DNA from: Mesonia algae
Lineage (GTDB): Bacteria; Bacteroidota; Bacteroidia; Flavobacteriales; Flavobacteriaceae
Assembly: GCF_003253545.1 (NCBI RefSeq)
Contig: NZ_QKYV01000002.1
Location: 62,001 to 126,000 of the forward strand
Direction of reading: 5' to 3'
Length of the DNA: 64,000 bases
The number at the start of each line of letters is the position of its first letter. The first letter of the stretch is position 1. The notes beneath the pieces were generated by a model. That model did no database searches, was not told where the DNA came from, and saw only the letters and a program-made list of their open reading frames with translations. The position numbers and the translations under genes were made by a program. Below, piece by piece: positions 25,618 through 34,747 of this stretch.

Positions 25618-26139
25618 TTATTGAATTTTTTGTCCCTGTGTGGTAAACGATAAGCCTTGCTGACTTGTAGTCGAAATCATAACGCCCTCAAACAAAGGCT
25701 CGGGAGAAGTGCTAGGAATAGACCATTCAAAAATAAAATTACCTCCTGTGCCTCCTAAATCTTCTTTTTCATTAATTACAATCTCGATAGTTTCCATTGG
25801 TTTTAAATACACTGTTTTATTTATATAAGAACTTACCATTTTTCCTTCCGTAGAGTAATGATCTGCTTTACTTATAAAAAGAGTATCTTTTAAACTCGTA
25901 TTCCTCATACTAACCGTAGCCGTAAGATTATTTTTTTTATGTTCAGATAGACTGTAAATTTGAGAGTATAGAGACAGATAAGTAATTCCAGTATTCATTA
26001 AAGAATCTGTGAGAGGTTGGCTACTAATTCTTTCTTGCCACTCAAAAGATCTTACTTCACTTTCATTTTGTTCTTGTTTGCAAGAAAAAAAAAGGAATAT
26101 GACTCCTATATAACATAAAGCAATTGCACTATTTTTCAT
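25618..26139 (-). CDS. Lipoprotein of unknown function
   Basis: A 173-residue product with a lipoprotein signal ending at FFSC (about residue 20), then KQEQNESEV and a beta-rich domain (NLTATVSMRNTSLKDTLFISKADHYSTEGKM...SYINKTVYLKPMETIEIVINE) that looks like a DUF3124-type immunoglobulin-like fold. The end GLSFTTQGQKIQ is short. It lies 13 bp after corA on the same strand, so it may be carried on that transcript. I cannot assign a function. Confidence 0.7.
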   Translation of the reverse strand: MKNSAIALCYIGVIFLFFSCKQEQNESEVRSFEWQERISSQPLTDSLMNTGITYLSLYSQIYSLSEHKKNNLTATVSMRNTSLKDTLFISKADHYSTEGKMVSSYINKTVYLKPMETIEIVINEKEDLGGTGGNFIFEWSIPSTSPEPLFEGVMISTTSQQGLSFTTQGQKIQ

Positions 26140-26152
26140 AAATGAATATTAG

Positions 26153-27235
26153 TTAAAGCCATTTTTTTCTTTTAAAATACCAAAGTAGCCCAAAGAAAAC
26201 GATTAACATAGCGGCCCACAGGTAAAAATAACCATATTTTAACTGAAGCTCTGGAATATATTCAAAATTCATCCCATAAATTCCAGCCATAAAAGTTAAC
26301 GGAATAAAAATACTTGCCATAATTGTAAGCACCTTCATCACTTCGTTCATTTTATTACTTATAGTGGTCATATACATATCCATTAAGCCCCAAGTCATTT
26401 CGCGATAGATCTCAATATTTTCAGAAACCTGAATAATATGATCGTATAAATCTCTTAAATAATGGTTCGTTTTCTCTTGGATTAATGGATGCTCTCCTTT
26501 TTCTAAACGATTTATTACTTCCCTTAACGGATATATAGCGCGTCTAATACGTATAATTTCTTTTTTTAAATCTTGGATATCTTGAGTTATAGTTTCTTCA
26601 GGATCATCAAGAAAAAGGCTATCTTCTAATTCTTCAATTTTATCACCCATGGTTTCAATAATGATAAAATAATTATCAATTATAGCATCTATAAAGGTGT
26701 AAGTGAGGTAATCTGGTCCAGAATTTCTAATTCTCCCTTTTGCATTTTTTATACGATCTCGAACACCATCAAATACATCTCCATCTGCCTCTTGAAAAGT
26801 GAGTACATACTTTTCTCCTAGAACAATACTCATATGTTCTTTAATCAATTCACCATCTTCAGCATAATACATCATTTTAAGAACCATAAAAATATATGTA
26901 TCATACTCATCAATTTTAGGACGCTGTTGTGTATTTACTATATCTTCTAGAATTAAAGGATGTAATCCATAAAACTTTCCAAGTTGTTCAATTTCTTCAG
27001 TAGCATTAAGACCATTGACATTTACCCACGTAATATCTTCCGAATCTCTATATTGAAAAACTTCATTAATATTATTGGTATGTTTAACCTCATGTTTCTC
27101 TTTATTATAATCAATAATCTCTAAAGAAGTTGACGTATTTTCTTTACTACCTACATAGATAACCTGTCCGGGAACTTGATTAACAGATGTGTTTTTAACC
27201 TTTACCGGTTTATTCTTTTTCTTTTTTCTTCTCAT
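26153..27235 (-). CDS. corA: CorA magnesium/cobalt transporter
   Basis: CorA is a pentameric inner-membrane channel for Mg2+ and Co2+. The 360-residue protein has a soluble N-terminal domain (about 1-295), then two membrane helices. The signature YGMNFEY follows the first helix (VLTIMASIFIPLTFMAGIYGMNF) and the second helix is FYLWAAMLIVFFGLLWYF, ending KRKKWL. It lies 3 bp after the upstream hypothetical gene and 13 bp before the lipoprotein gene. Confidence 0.95.
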   Translation of the reverse strand: MRRKKKKNKPVKVKNTSVNQVPGQVIYVGSKENTSTSLEIIDYNKEKHEVKHTNNINEVFQYRDSEDITWVNVNGLNATEEIEQLGKFYGLHPLILEDIVNTQQRPKIDEYDTYIFMVLKMMYYAEDGELIKEHMSIVLGEKYVLTFQEADGDVFDGVRDRIKNAKGRIRNSGPDYLTYTFIDAIIDNYFIIIETMGDKIEELEDSLFLDDPEETITQDIQDLKKEIIRIRRAIYPLREVINRLEKGEHPLIQEKTNHYLRDLYDHIIQVSENIEIYREMTWGLMDMYMTTISNKMNEVMKVLTIMASIFIPLTFMAGIYGMNFEYIPELQLKYGYFYLWAAMLIVFFGLLWYFKRKKWL

Positions 27236-27238
27236 AAT

Positions 27239-27649
27239 TTATGCAACAGAAGACGTAGGCTCTAATAACTGAATACTATCTATCACTCGTTTTTTTACTA
27301 AGTTCATCATGCGTTTGTTTAATGCTGAAGAGTTTTGAGTGTACAATTCATATTCTTCAATCGTAAATTGACCAATGATAATACCTTTCAAACTGTTTCT
27401 AAATTTAATATCTTTTTGAATAGCGTTTTCTATATAAGTTATTCTTTTTTCTAAAGATATTTGATAAAAAACATTTTTATGTTTTCTAATATAATTTTTA
27501 AAAACCTCAATAATTAAATAATGCTGTAATTTAATCACAGGACGCAAAGTTTTGTTTTGAAAACTCTCATCAAATGAAACACTGTTATGTCGTTGAATAC
27601 CTTCAATAACAGGCCTTACCTCTAATAAACCTAAATCTCGCTGACTCAT
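27239..27649 (-). CDS. Conserved small protein of unknown function
   Basis: From the ATG at 27649 the protein is 136 residues: MSQRDLGLLEVRPVIEG then a mostly helical basic chain (IKLQHYLIIEVFKNYIRKHKNVFYQISLEKRI, FRNSLKGIIIGQFTIEEYELY, NKRMMNLVKKRVIDSIQLL). No domain, membrane segment or motif is apparent; similar Flavobacteriaceae proteins are often labelled glyoxalase without basis. The longer frame from a TTG at 27682 adds an unlikely N-terminus. It precedes corA by 3 bp, so the two are likely co-transcribed. Confidence 0.65.
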   Translation of the reverse strand: MSQRDLGLLEVRPVIEGIQRHNSVSFDESFQNKTLRPVIKLQHYLIIEVFKNYIRKHKNVFYQISLEKRITYIENAIQKDIKFRNSLKGIIIGQFTIEEYELYTQNSSALNKRMMNLVKKRVIDSIQLLEPTSSVA

Positions 27650-27814
27650 AATTAATCGATTTTTATTAAAATTACAAATCAAACTCTTCCCATATGTTAA
27701 ATTCCTAATAGGTTATTCACTATTTGTCCACAAAATGAATAGTTAAAGTAGTCTTAATAAAATAGCCATCTATGACACTATTCTTAATTTTATAGGCAAA
27801 GAATATATTAAATT

Positions 27815-29167
27815 ATGATTAAGTCTATCAATCCATATACTAACGAAATCATTGAAAAATTTAAACAAGATTCAAAGAGTAGCGTTAATAAAAAAGTAAA
27901 ATTAGCTGATAAAACTTTTCAAACTTGGAGTAGAACCAATTTTGAGAGAAAAAAAACTTTAATGCTTCAGTTAGCTAAAGAATTAAAGCAAAATAAAAAG
28001 GATTATGCATTAGCTATCACTCGAGAAATGGGTAAACCCATAACCCAGGCAATCGCCGAAATAGAAAAATGTGCTTGGTTGTGTGAATATTACGCAAACA
28101 ATGCAGAATCTCAATTACAGTCACAAGAAATAAAAACTGATGCATCAAAATCTTATGTAAGGTTTGATCCACTAGGGGTAATATTTGCAGTAATGCCTTG
28201 GAATTACCCTTTTTGGCAAGTTTTTAGATTTGCTGTACCTTCATTAATGGCAGGAAATGTTTGTTTACTCAAACATTCTAGTAATGTTATGCGTAGTGCA
28301 GAAAACATACAACAAGCATTTAAAAATGCAGGTTTTCCTGAAGGTTGCTTTCAAAACTTAATTATTAAAAGTAGTAAAGTTGAAGATGTAATTAGAAATA
28401 AAAGGGTAAAAGCAGTTACTCTTACTGGTAGTAAACCTGCAGGAAGTTCGGTTGCTTCTATTGCTGCAGAAGAAATAAAAAAATCTGTATTAGAATTAGG
28501 AGGTAGTAATGCATTAGTGGTATTTGAAGATGCCGATATTGATAAAACTATAAAAGCTTGTGTACAAGCAAGATTTCAAAACACAGGTCAAAGTTGCATT
28601 GCAGGTAAGAGATTATTAATTCACGAATCAATTTACCTAAAGTTTATAGAGAGTTTTATAACCGAGGTAAGAGAACTTAAAAGCGGAAACCCAGAAGAAG
28701 AGGATACCTATATTGGTGTAATGGCGACAGAAGAATTGGCTAAAGAACTAGAAGAGCAATTAAAATCTTCTATAGATAAAGGAGCCAAAGTGATACTAGG
28801 AGGGAAGCGAAACAAAGCATATTTTGAGCCTACAGTCGTTATTAATGTAAATAAAAAATCTCCTATTTTTGAAGAAGAAACTTTTGGCCCAGTCATGGCA
28901 GTAACTTCTTTTAAAACAGATATGGAAGCGTTAGATTTAGTGAATCGTTCTAAATTCGGGTTAGGAGTATCTATCTTTACGGAAGATCTAGAACGTGCTA
29001 AAGCAATGATACCGCAAATTGAAGACGGAGCTGTATTTATTAATGAATTAGTAAAAAGCGATCCTCGTTTGCCTTTCGGCGGAACAAAAGAGTCAGGTTT
29101 TGGTCGAGAATTGTCTTCTTTCGGAATTCATGAATTTATAAATAAAAAAACTGTTTATATTAAATAA
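27815..29167 (+). CDS. NAD(P)-dependent aldehyde dehydrogenase (succinate-semialdehyde type)
   Basis: The 450-residue enzyme oxidises an aldehyde to its acid. It has VMPWNYPFWQVFRFAVPSLMAGN, the coenzyme-binding VTLTGSKPAGSSVA, the catalytic Glu in LELGGSNALVVF, the nucleophile Cys in TGQSCIAGKR, and FEEETFGPV. It resembles GabD-type succinate-semialdehyde dehydrogenases by pattern; the substrate is not certain. A second paralogue lies 418 bp further, after tRNA-Arg. It is preceded by 132 bp with no clear promoter. Confidence 0.85.
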   Translation: MIKSINPYTNEIIEKFKQDSKSSVNKKVKLADKTFQTWSRTNFERKKTLMLQLAKELKQNKKDYALAITREMGKPITQAIAEIEKCAWLCEYYANNAESQLQSQEIKTDASKSYVRFDPLGVIFAVMPWNYPFWQVFRFAVPSLMAGNVCLLKHSSNVMRSAENIQQAFKNAGFPEGCFQNLIIKSSKVEDVIRNKRVKAVTLTGSKPAGSSVASIAAEEIKKSVLELGGSNALVVFEDADIDKTIKACVQARFQNTGQSCIAGKRLLIHESIYLKFIESFITEVRELKSGNPEEEDTYIGVMATEELAKELEEQLKSSIDKGAKVILGGKRNKAYFEPTVVINVNKKSPIFEEETFGPVMAVTSFKTDMEALDLVNRSKFGLGVSIFTEDLERAKAMIPQIEDGAVFINELVKSDPRLPFGGTKESGFGRELSSFGIHEFINKKTVYIK

Positions 29168-29238
29168 GTATTTCTAACTGATTATTAGTAGGTTAAAATT
29201 AAAAACAAATATTTATTAAAATTAACACATTCAAAAGC

Positions 29239-29268
29239 TTGATTTTTTTAAAACTATTAATATATTTG
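29239..29268 (+). promoter_or_regulatory. Promoter of tRNA-Arg
   Basis: TTG at 29239-29241 and TATATTTG at 29261-29268 are 19 bp apart, a perfect Bacteroidota housekeeping promoter. The tRNA begins 20 bp after the -7 box. Confidence 0.85.
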
Positions 29269-29287
29269 CACCGCCTTAGGGCATAAG

Positions 29288-29361
<74 letters not shown>

Positions 29362-29373
29362 CTTATTAAACTT

Positions 29374-29402
29374 AAAACCCCTTGATTTTCAAGGGGTTTT
29401 TT
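29374..29402 (+). terminator. Terminator of tRNA-Arg
   Basis: Arms AAAACCCCTTGA (29374-29385) and its complement (29389-29400) make a 12-bp hairpin with a 3-base loop and a T tract, 13 bp after the tRNA. Confidence 0.92.
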
Positions 29403-29585
29403 AGTTTAAAAACTACTCTTTCTTATTTTAAAGCTACATAATCATCTTAATGAGTTTTAAATTTTTCTGATTTTCGGAAAGTGCACATTTTTTTATCTAT
29501 AATGATGAACTCTTAAAGAATTGTTTAATAACATTTTATTAGGAAAAAGCGCTAATGTTCTTTCTATCTTTAAAATAAAAAAACT

Positions 29586-30968
29586 ATGTCAAATTTATTT
29601 AAGACTACCAATCCAGCAACCGAAGAGGTATTAGAAACTTACGAGTATATGTCCTCAAAAGAAATGGAGGATGCTATTGAAAGTTGTCATGAAGCCTTTT
29701 TAGAATGGAAAAAGAAATTACCAGAAGAAAGAGCTTCATATATCAAGAAAGTAGGAGAATCACTAAAAAACCACAAAGAGGAGTTGACTCAGTTAATGAC
29801 CAATGAAATGGGGAAACTTCTCAAGCAAAGTAAGCAAGAAGTAGATCTTTGCGCCCAAATTTGTGATTGGACTGCAGAAAACGGTCCTGAAAATCTCAAA
29901 GATGAAGAAAAAGAACTTCCCAATGGAGGAAAGGGAGTAATCACTTATTCGCCTATTGGCGTTATTTACGGAATTCAACCTTGGAACTTTCCCGTTTACC
30001 AAGTAGTGCGTTACGCAATCGCTAACCTTATGGCGGGTAACGGAGTTTTATTAAAACATGCGGCTAATGTAACTGGAACAGGGTTATTATTGGAGAAAGT
30101 ATTTGCAGAAGCAGGATTACCTAAGAACCTTTTTAAAGTCCTCGTAATTGACCACGATGCTTCAGATAATGTTATAAAAAATAAAAGGGTTAGAGGAGTT
30201 ACTTTAACAGGAAGTCCAGATGCAGGAAAAGTTATTGGAGAAAAAGCAGGAGCAGAATTGAAGAAAACAGTCTTAGAATTAGGATCTAATGACGCATATG
30301 TTGTCTTAAAAGATGCCGATATCGAAACAGCGGTTAAAGCCTGTGTAAATGGAAGAATTTACAACAATGGTGAGACTTGTGTAGCAGCAAAACGTTTTGT
30401 TATTGTAGAAGAAGTTTACGAAGAGTTTAGGGACGCCTATGTAGAGAAAATGAAGTCTATTAAAGCAGGAGATCCAAACGATAAAGATTCAAAAATCGGT
30501 CCTATGGCTCGCAAAGATTTAAGAGAAAAACTTCACGATCAAGTAGAGAAAAGTGTGGAAAACGGAGCTAAAGTTTTATGTGGAGGAGAAATTCCAGACC
30601 AAAAAGGATATTATTATCCAGCTACTGTTTTAGAAAATGTTGCTTCAGGACAACCAGCTTATGATGATGAATTATTTGGTCCAGTAGCTTCTTTAATTAA
30701 AGTGAAAGACGAAGAAGAAGCTTTCAAAGTAGCTAACGATAGTAGATTTGGGTTAGGCGGTGGAATCTTTACAAAAGATGAATCTCGAGCATTTGAACTT
30801 GCTAAAAATCATTTTGATACTGGTATGGTGTTTATTAACTCTTTTGGTTTAGCACAACCCAATATGCCTTTCGGCGGAGTAAAAGATTCGGGTTATGGAA
30901 GAGAGCATGGAGGTTTTGGAATGAAAGAATTTGTGAATGCAAAAGCAATGATGAGCTTAAATTCATAA
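29586..30968 (+). CDS. NAD(P)-dependent aldehyde dehydrogenase paralogue
   Basis: A 460-residue enzyme of the same family as the one at 27815, with IQPWNFPVYQVVRYAIANLMAGN, VTLTGSPDAGKVIG, LELGSNDAYVVLKDAD with the catalytic Glu, NGETCVAAKRFVI with the nucleophile Cys, and PAYDDELFGPVASL. The Cys-Ala-Ala variant differs from the first paralogue's Cys-Ile-Ala, so the substrates probably differ. Succinate-semialdehyde is plausible. It has a weak TATCTTTA -7 candidate and a shared terminator downstream. Confidence 0.85.
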   Translation: MSNLFKTTNPATEEVLETYEYMSSKEMEDAIESCHEAFLEWKKKLPEERASYIKKVGESLKNHKEELTQLMTNEMGKLLKQSKQEVDLCAQICDWTAENGPENLKDEEKELPNGGKGVITYSPIGVIYGIQPWNFPVYQVVRYAIANLMAGNGVLLKHAANVTGTGLLLEKVFAEAGLPKNLFKVLVIDHDASDNVIKNKRVRGVTLTGSPDAGKVIGEKAGAELKKTVLELGSNDAYVVLKDADIETAVKACVNGRIYNNGETCVAAKRFVIVEEVYEEFRDAYVEKMKSIKAGDPNDKDSKIGPMARKDLREKLHDQVEKSVENGAKVLCGGEIPDQKGYYYPATVLENVASGQPAYDDELFGPVASLIKVKDEEEAFKVANDSRFGLGGGIFTKDESRAFELAKNHFDTGMVFINSFGLAQPNMPFGGVKDSGYGREHGGFGMKEFVNAKAMMSLNS

Positions 30969-31012
30969 ATTATTTAAAGGGAAATTAAATATAAACCTTT
31001 AAATAATATTTA

Positions 31013-31046
31013 AAAAAAGCTACATATTAATTTATGTAGCTTTTTT
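31013..31046. terminator. Bidirectional terminator between aldehyde dehydrogenase and FMN reductase genes
   Basis: AAAAAAGCTACATA at 31013-31026 and its complement at 31033-31046 form a 14-bp stem with a 6-base loop. The A run on one side and T run on the other make it usable on both strands, and it serves two convergent genes. Confidence 0.9.
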
Positions 31047-31557
31047 ATTCTAATAGCTCTACCGCTTCTTTAATTAACGTTTTAGATTCTTCCGTAAAGG
31101 AAATTTCTCTATTTGAAAAAGTAACATCGGTTCGATAAAGAGGAAACTGAGTAATAATGTTCGCTTTCATAGCCTTTAAAGAACTAAGTAGAGATTGCAT
31201 CGCAAATTTTCCACGTGGTTCATACGGTGTAAATGTCATCGCAATTATTTTTTTACTTTCAAATTCTCCTGAATGCGTGCACCATTCTATCATATTTTTT
31301 AAAACAGCTGGTATATTGTGAGTATATTCAGGGGTACTAAGAATTATAGCATCATTATGTATAAGCTCTTTTTTAAAATTAAGAACAGATTTTGGTATAC
31401 CATTCTCCAAACGTTGAGGTGTAAATAAGGGAAACTCAGACAAATTCTCTATTATTTTCATTGAATGTTTTTCATTGATTTCATTTTGTATAGCTTTCAG
31501 TAAATAAAAATTACTACTCTGTAAACTTGCTGACCCCGAAATCCCTAAAATTTTCAT
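31045..31557 (-). CDS. NADPH-dependent FMN reductase family protein
   Basis: A flavodoxin-fold oxidoreductase of 170 residues: MKILGISGSASLQSSNFYLLKA at the N-terminus with the FMN phosphate loop, then LSTPEYTHNIPAVLKNMIEWC, the family signature. Such enzymes reduce FMN or quinones with NAD(P)H, often as stress defence. The stop overlaps the shared terminator. Its 5' end has no obvious promoter. Substrate cannot be inferred. Confidence 0.85.
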   Translation of the reverse strand: MKILGISGSASLQSSNFYLLKAIQNEINEKHSMKIIENLSEFPLFTPQRLENGIPKSVLNFKKELIHNDAIILSTPEYTHNIPAVLKNMIEWCTHSGEFESKKIIAMTFTPYEPRGKFAMQSLLSSLKAMKANIITQFPLYRTDVTFSNREISFTEESKTLIKEAVELLE

Positions 31558-31677
31558 GACTTATATTCTATATGAAGTTAAAAAAGGCTTAATGCTCAAT
31601 CTGTTGAATTTAATAATTTGTAAATTTAAAAGTCAACTTCAAAGACTGCTTCAAACCGATTAAATTTAAACATTGCT

Positions 31678-34464
31678 ATGAAAGAAACCATCCAAAACTT
31701 AAAAAAACAATTAAAAACTTCTAAAGGAGAGCTAAACTTCATCAGTCTTGAAAAGCTTAGTAAAGAATTTCCCAAGATTGAAAAACTTCCCTTTTCCATA
31801 AAAATTCTATTAGAAAATGCTTTACGGAATTATGATGGCTTTTTAGTAGATGATGATCATATCAAAAATCTTATTAACTGGAATCCAAAAGGAAGTGAAA
31901 ACGCAGTACCATATAAGCCGGCTCGCGTTTTAATGCAAGACTTTACAGGAGTTCCGGCAGTCGTAGATATTGCAGCCATAAGGTCTGAAGCTATCCGTAA
32001 AGGTAAAGATGGTTCTAAGATTAATCCTAAAGTACCTGTAGATTTAGTGATAGACCATTCGGTTCAAGTAGATTTCTTCGGTACGGACTATGCTTATAAG
32101 AAAAATGTTGAATACGAATATAAAAGAAACAAAGAACGTTACGAAGTATTAAAGTGGGCTCAAAATGCTTTTGAAAATTTCACGGTTGTCCCTCCAGGAA
32201 TGGGAATTTGTCACCAAGTAAACTTAGAATACTTGGCAAAAGGAGTGGTAGAAAGAGATGGGTGGGCATTTCCCGATAGTTTGGTAGGAACAGATTCTCA
32301 CACTCCTATGGTAAATGGTATAGGTGTTGTTGGTTGGGGAGTTGGAGGAATAGAAGCAGAAGCTGCACTTTTAGGTCAGCCTATTTACTTTACCACCCCA
32401 AAAGTGATTGGTTTGGAGTTGACAGGTAAACTGCCAGAAGGAATTACAGCTACCGATATGGTTTTAGAAATTACTAATAAGTTACGATCTTATGGAGTAG
32501 TGGGAGATTTTGTTGAAGTTTTTGGAGATGGTTTAGATCACCTTTCGGTTCCTGATAGAGCTACAATTTCTAATATGTCTCCAGAATTTGGTTGCACGGT
32601 AACTTATTTTCCTATAGATGATCAAACCATTCGCTATATGGAAAAAACCAATAGAGATGAAGAGCAATTAGAGTTGGTTGAAACTTACTGTAAAGAAAAC
32701 TTGCTTTGGCGAACTGGAAAAGAAAATATTGAGTATTCAGATGTATTGATGGTAGATTTATCAAGTTTAGAGCCTTCAGTATCTGGACCAAAACGTCCGC
32801 AAGATAAAATATTAGTTAAAAAACTTAAAGATCAATTTAGCAATTTACTTAGTGAAGTTCACGGCAGAGATTATTTACCACGAGAGAAAAGAGAATTATG
32901 GTACGATGAGGGAGGTAGCGGAACAGAGTTACATCAAGATGAAGAAGGTGCAAAAGGACAACAAAAGGAGGAAGATGTTGAGGTAGAAGTAGAACGAAAT
33001 GAGTTACAATCAGTTCGCATTAAGCGAGAAAATGAAGAATATTTATTAAGTGATGGTTCAATTGTAGTAGCTGCCATTACATCGTGTACCAACACCTCAA
33101 ATCCATCGGTAATGTTAGGAGCAGGTTTGGTAGCTCGCAAAGCTATAGAAAAAGGAATAGATGTAAAACCTTGGGTGAAAACATCGTTAGCACCAGGTTC
33201 TAAAGTAGTAACAAACTACTTAAAAAGGGCAGGACTTTTAAAAGATTTAGAAGCCTTGAGATTTCATGTGGTAGGGTATGGTTGTACCACCTGTATAGGA
33301 AATTCGGGGCCTCTACCAACCCATATTGAAAAAGCAATTGATAAAAGTGACTTGGTAGTATCTTCCGTCTTAAGCGGAAATAGAAACTTTGAAGCTCGTA
33401 TTCATCCTAAAATTCAAATGAACTTTTTAGCTTCTCCAATGTTGGTGGTGGCTTATGCTATTGCTGGTAGGGTAGATATTAATTTAATGGAAGAACCCTT
33501 GGCAACCGATGCGAATGGGCAAGATGTTTTTCTCAAAGATATTTGGCCGACACAAGGCGAAATCCAAGAAGCGATAGAATCTGCTACCAGTAAAGAAGAT
33601 TATGAACACGAATATAAAGTAATTTTTGACGGGGAAGAACAGTGGAAAAAATTAGAAGCACCTAAAAGTTTGGATTATCAATGGAAAGAAGATTCTACGT
33701 ACATTAAAGAAATTCCTTTTTTTAAAGACATAAGTGAAAACCCTGAAGCTATGCAAAACATTAAAAATGCAAGGGTTCTTATGAAGTTGGGAGATTCGGT
33801 TACTACAGATCATATTTCACCTGCTGGCGCTTTCGCGGAAGACAGTCCCGCTGGGAAATATTTAAAATCTAAAGGAGTGGAAAAAGGAATGTTTAACTCT
33901 TACGGTTCACGTAGAGGAAATCATGAAGTGATGATGCGCGGAACTTTTGCTAACGTGCGAATAAATAATGAAATAGCTAGTAGACAAGGAGGTTATACGC
34001 ATTATTATCCTGAGGACAAAGAAATGACCGTTTATGATGCTGCTATGAAATATCAAGAAAGTAAAACTCCTTTGGTTGTTTTAGCAGGAACAGAATATGG
34101 TTCTGGTTCTTCTCGAGATTGGGCTGCGAAAGGAACCGATTTACTCGGAGTAAAAGCTGTCATTGCAGCATCATATGAAAGAATTCATCGATCTAACTTA
34201 GTAGGTTTGGGGGTTCTACCTTTAGAGTTTAAAGAAAATGAAAATGCTAAATCCTTAGGATTAAGCGGAGAAGAAACTTTTGATATTGTAGGGATTGAAG
34301 ATGGCTTAACGCCAGGAAAAGAGTTGAGTGTTATCGCAAGAAATACAAATGGTGAAGAAACTCAATTTAAAGTAATTACCCGGTTAGATTCTCAAATAGA
34401 AATTGAATATGTAAAACACGGAGGAATACTTCAATACGTTTTAAGACAGTTTCTAGAAGAATAA
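31678..34464 (+). CDS. acnA: Aconitate hydratase A
   Basis: AcnA isomerises citrate to isocitrate through a 4Fe-4S cluster in the TCA cycle. The 928-residue protein shows SHTPMVNGIGVVGWGVGG, AAITSCTNTSNPSVM with one cluster Cys, GYGCTTCIGNSGPL with the other two, and SYGSRRGNHEVMMRGTFANVR in the swivel domain. An acidic insert (HQDEEGAKGQQKEEDVEVEVERNE) at about residues 420-440 is longer than usual. It has its own strong terminator. Confidence 0.96.
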   Translation: MKETIQNLKKQLKTSKGELNFISLEKLSKEFPKIEKLPFSIKILLENALRNYDGFLVDDDHIKNLINWNPKGSENAVPYKPARVLMQDFTGVPAVVDIAAIRSEAIRKGKDGSKINPKVPVDLVIDHSVQVDFFGTDYAYKKNVEYEYKRNKERYEVLKWAQNAFENFTVVPPGMGICHQVNLEYLAKGVVERDGWAFPDSLVGTDSHTPMVNGIGVVGWGVGGIEAEAALLGQPIYFTTPKVIGLELTGKLPEGITATDMVLEITNKLRSYGVVGDFVEVFGDGLDHLSVPDRATISNMSPEFGCTVTYFPIDDQTIRYMEKTNRDEEQLELVETYCKENLLWRTGKENIEYSDVLMVDLSSLEPSVSGPKRPQDKILVKKLKDQFSNLLSEVHGRDYLPREKRELWYDEGGSGTELHQDEEGAKGQQKEEDVEVEVERNELQSVRIKRENEEYLLSDGSIVVAAITSCTNTSNPSVMLGAGLVARKAIEKGIDVKPWVKTSLAPGSKVVTNYLKRAGLLKDLEALRFHVVGYGCTTCIGNSGPLPTHIEKAIDKSDLVVSSVLSGNRNFEARIHPKIQMNFLASPMLVVAYAIAGRVDINLMEEPLATDANGQDVFLKDIWPTQGEIQEAIESATSKEDYEHEYKVIFDGEEQWKKLEAPKSLDYQWKEDSTYIKEIPFFKDISENPEAMQNIKNARVLMKLGDSVTTDHISPAGAFAEDSPAGKYLKSKGVEKGMFNSYGSRRGNHEVMMRGTFANVRINNEIASRQGGYTHYYPEDKEMTVYDAAMKYQESKTPLVVLAGTEYGSGSSRDWAAKGTDLLGVKAVIAASYERIHRSNLVGLGVLPLEFKENENAKSLGLSGEETFDIVGIEDGLTPGKELSVIARNTNGEETQFKVITRLDSQIEIEYVKHGGILQYVLRQFLEE

Positions 34465-34495
34465 ACCCGATAAAGATTTTGTCACTTAATTTTAT

Positions 34496-34529
34496 AAAAG
34501 AGCAAGCTTTTAAAGCTTGCTCTTTTTTT
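34496..34529 (+). terminator. Terminator after acnA
   Basis: The arms AAAAGAGCAAGCTTT (34496-34510) and the complement (34512-34526) pair across 15 bp with a minimal loop and run into Ts. Confidence 0.88.
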
Positions 34530-34650
34530 GATTATAATTTTAAATCCGTTAAGAAAAAATAAAAGAACATTACATTAAGAATACCTTTTAGGGAATTAGC
34601 TAGATATAAAATGTACTTTAATAATTATTTAAAATTAATCTAAATAATAG

Positions 34651-34680
34651 TTGTTTGTTATGAATACTATAATATTTTTG
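34651..34680 (+). promoter_or_regulatory. Promoter of the PepSY-domain gene
   Basis: TTG at 34651-34653 and TATTTTTG at 34673-34680 are exactly 19 bp apart, matching the Bacteroidota consensus, with the start codon 67 bp further. Confidence 0.75.
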
Positions 34681-34747
34681 CAGGCTATAAAACTTCAGAA
34701 ACAAATAAAATTTAGCGTGATTTCTTACAGCTTTAAATAGGATAGGT

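Noticed and set aside
29168-29287. Second tRNA or rRNA near the tRNA-Arg
   Set aside because: Only promoter-like sequence is seen in this gap, and no other cloverleaf was found in the window.
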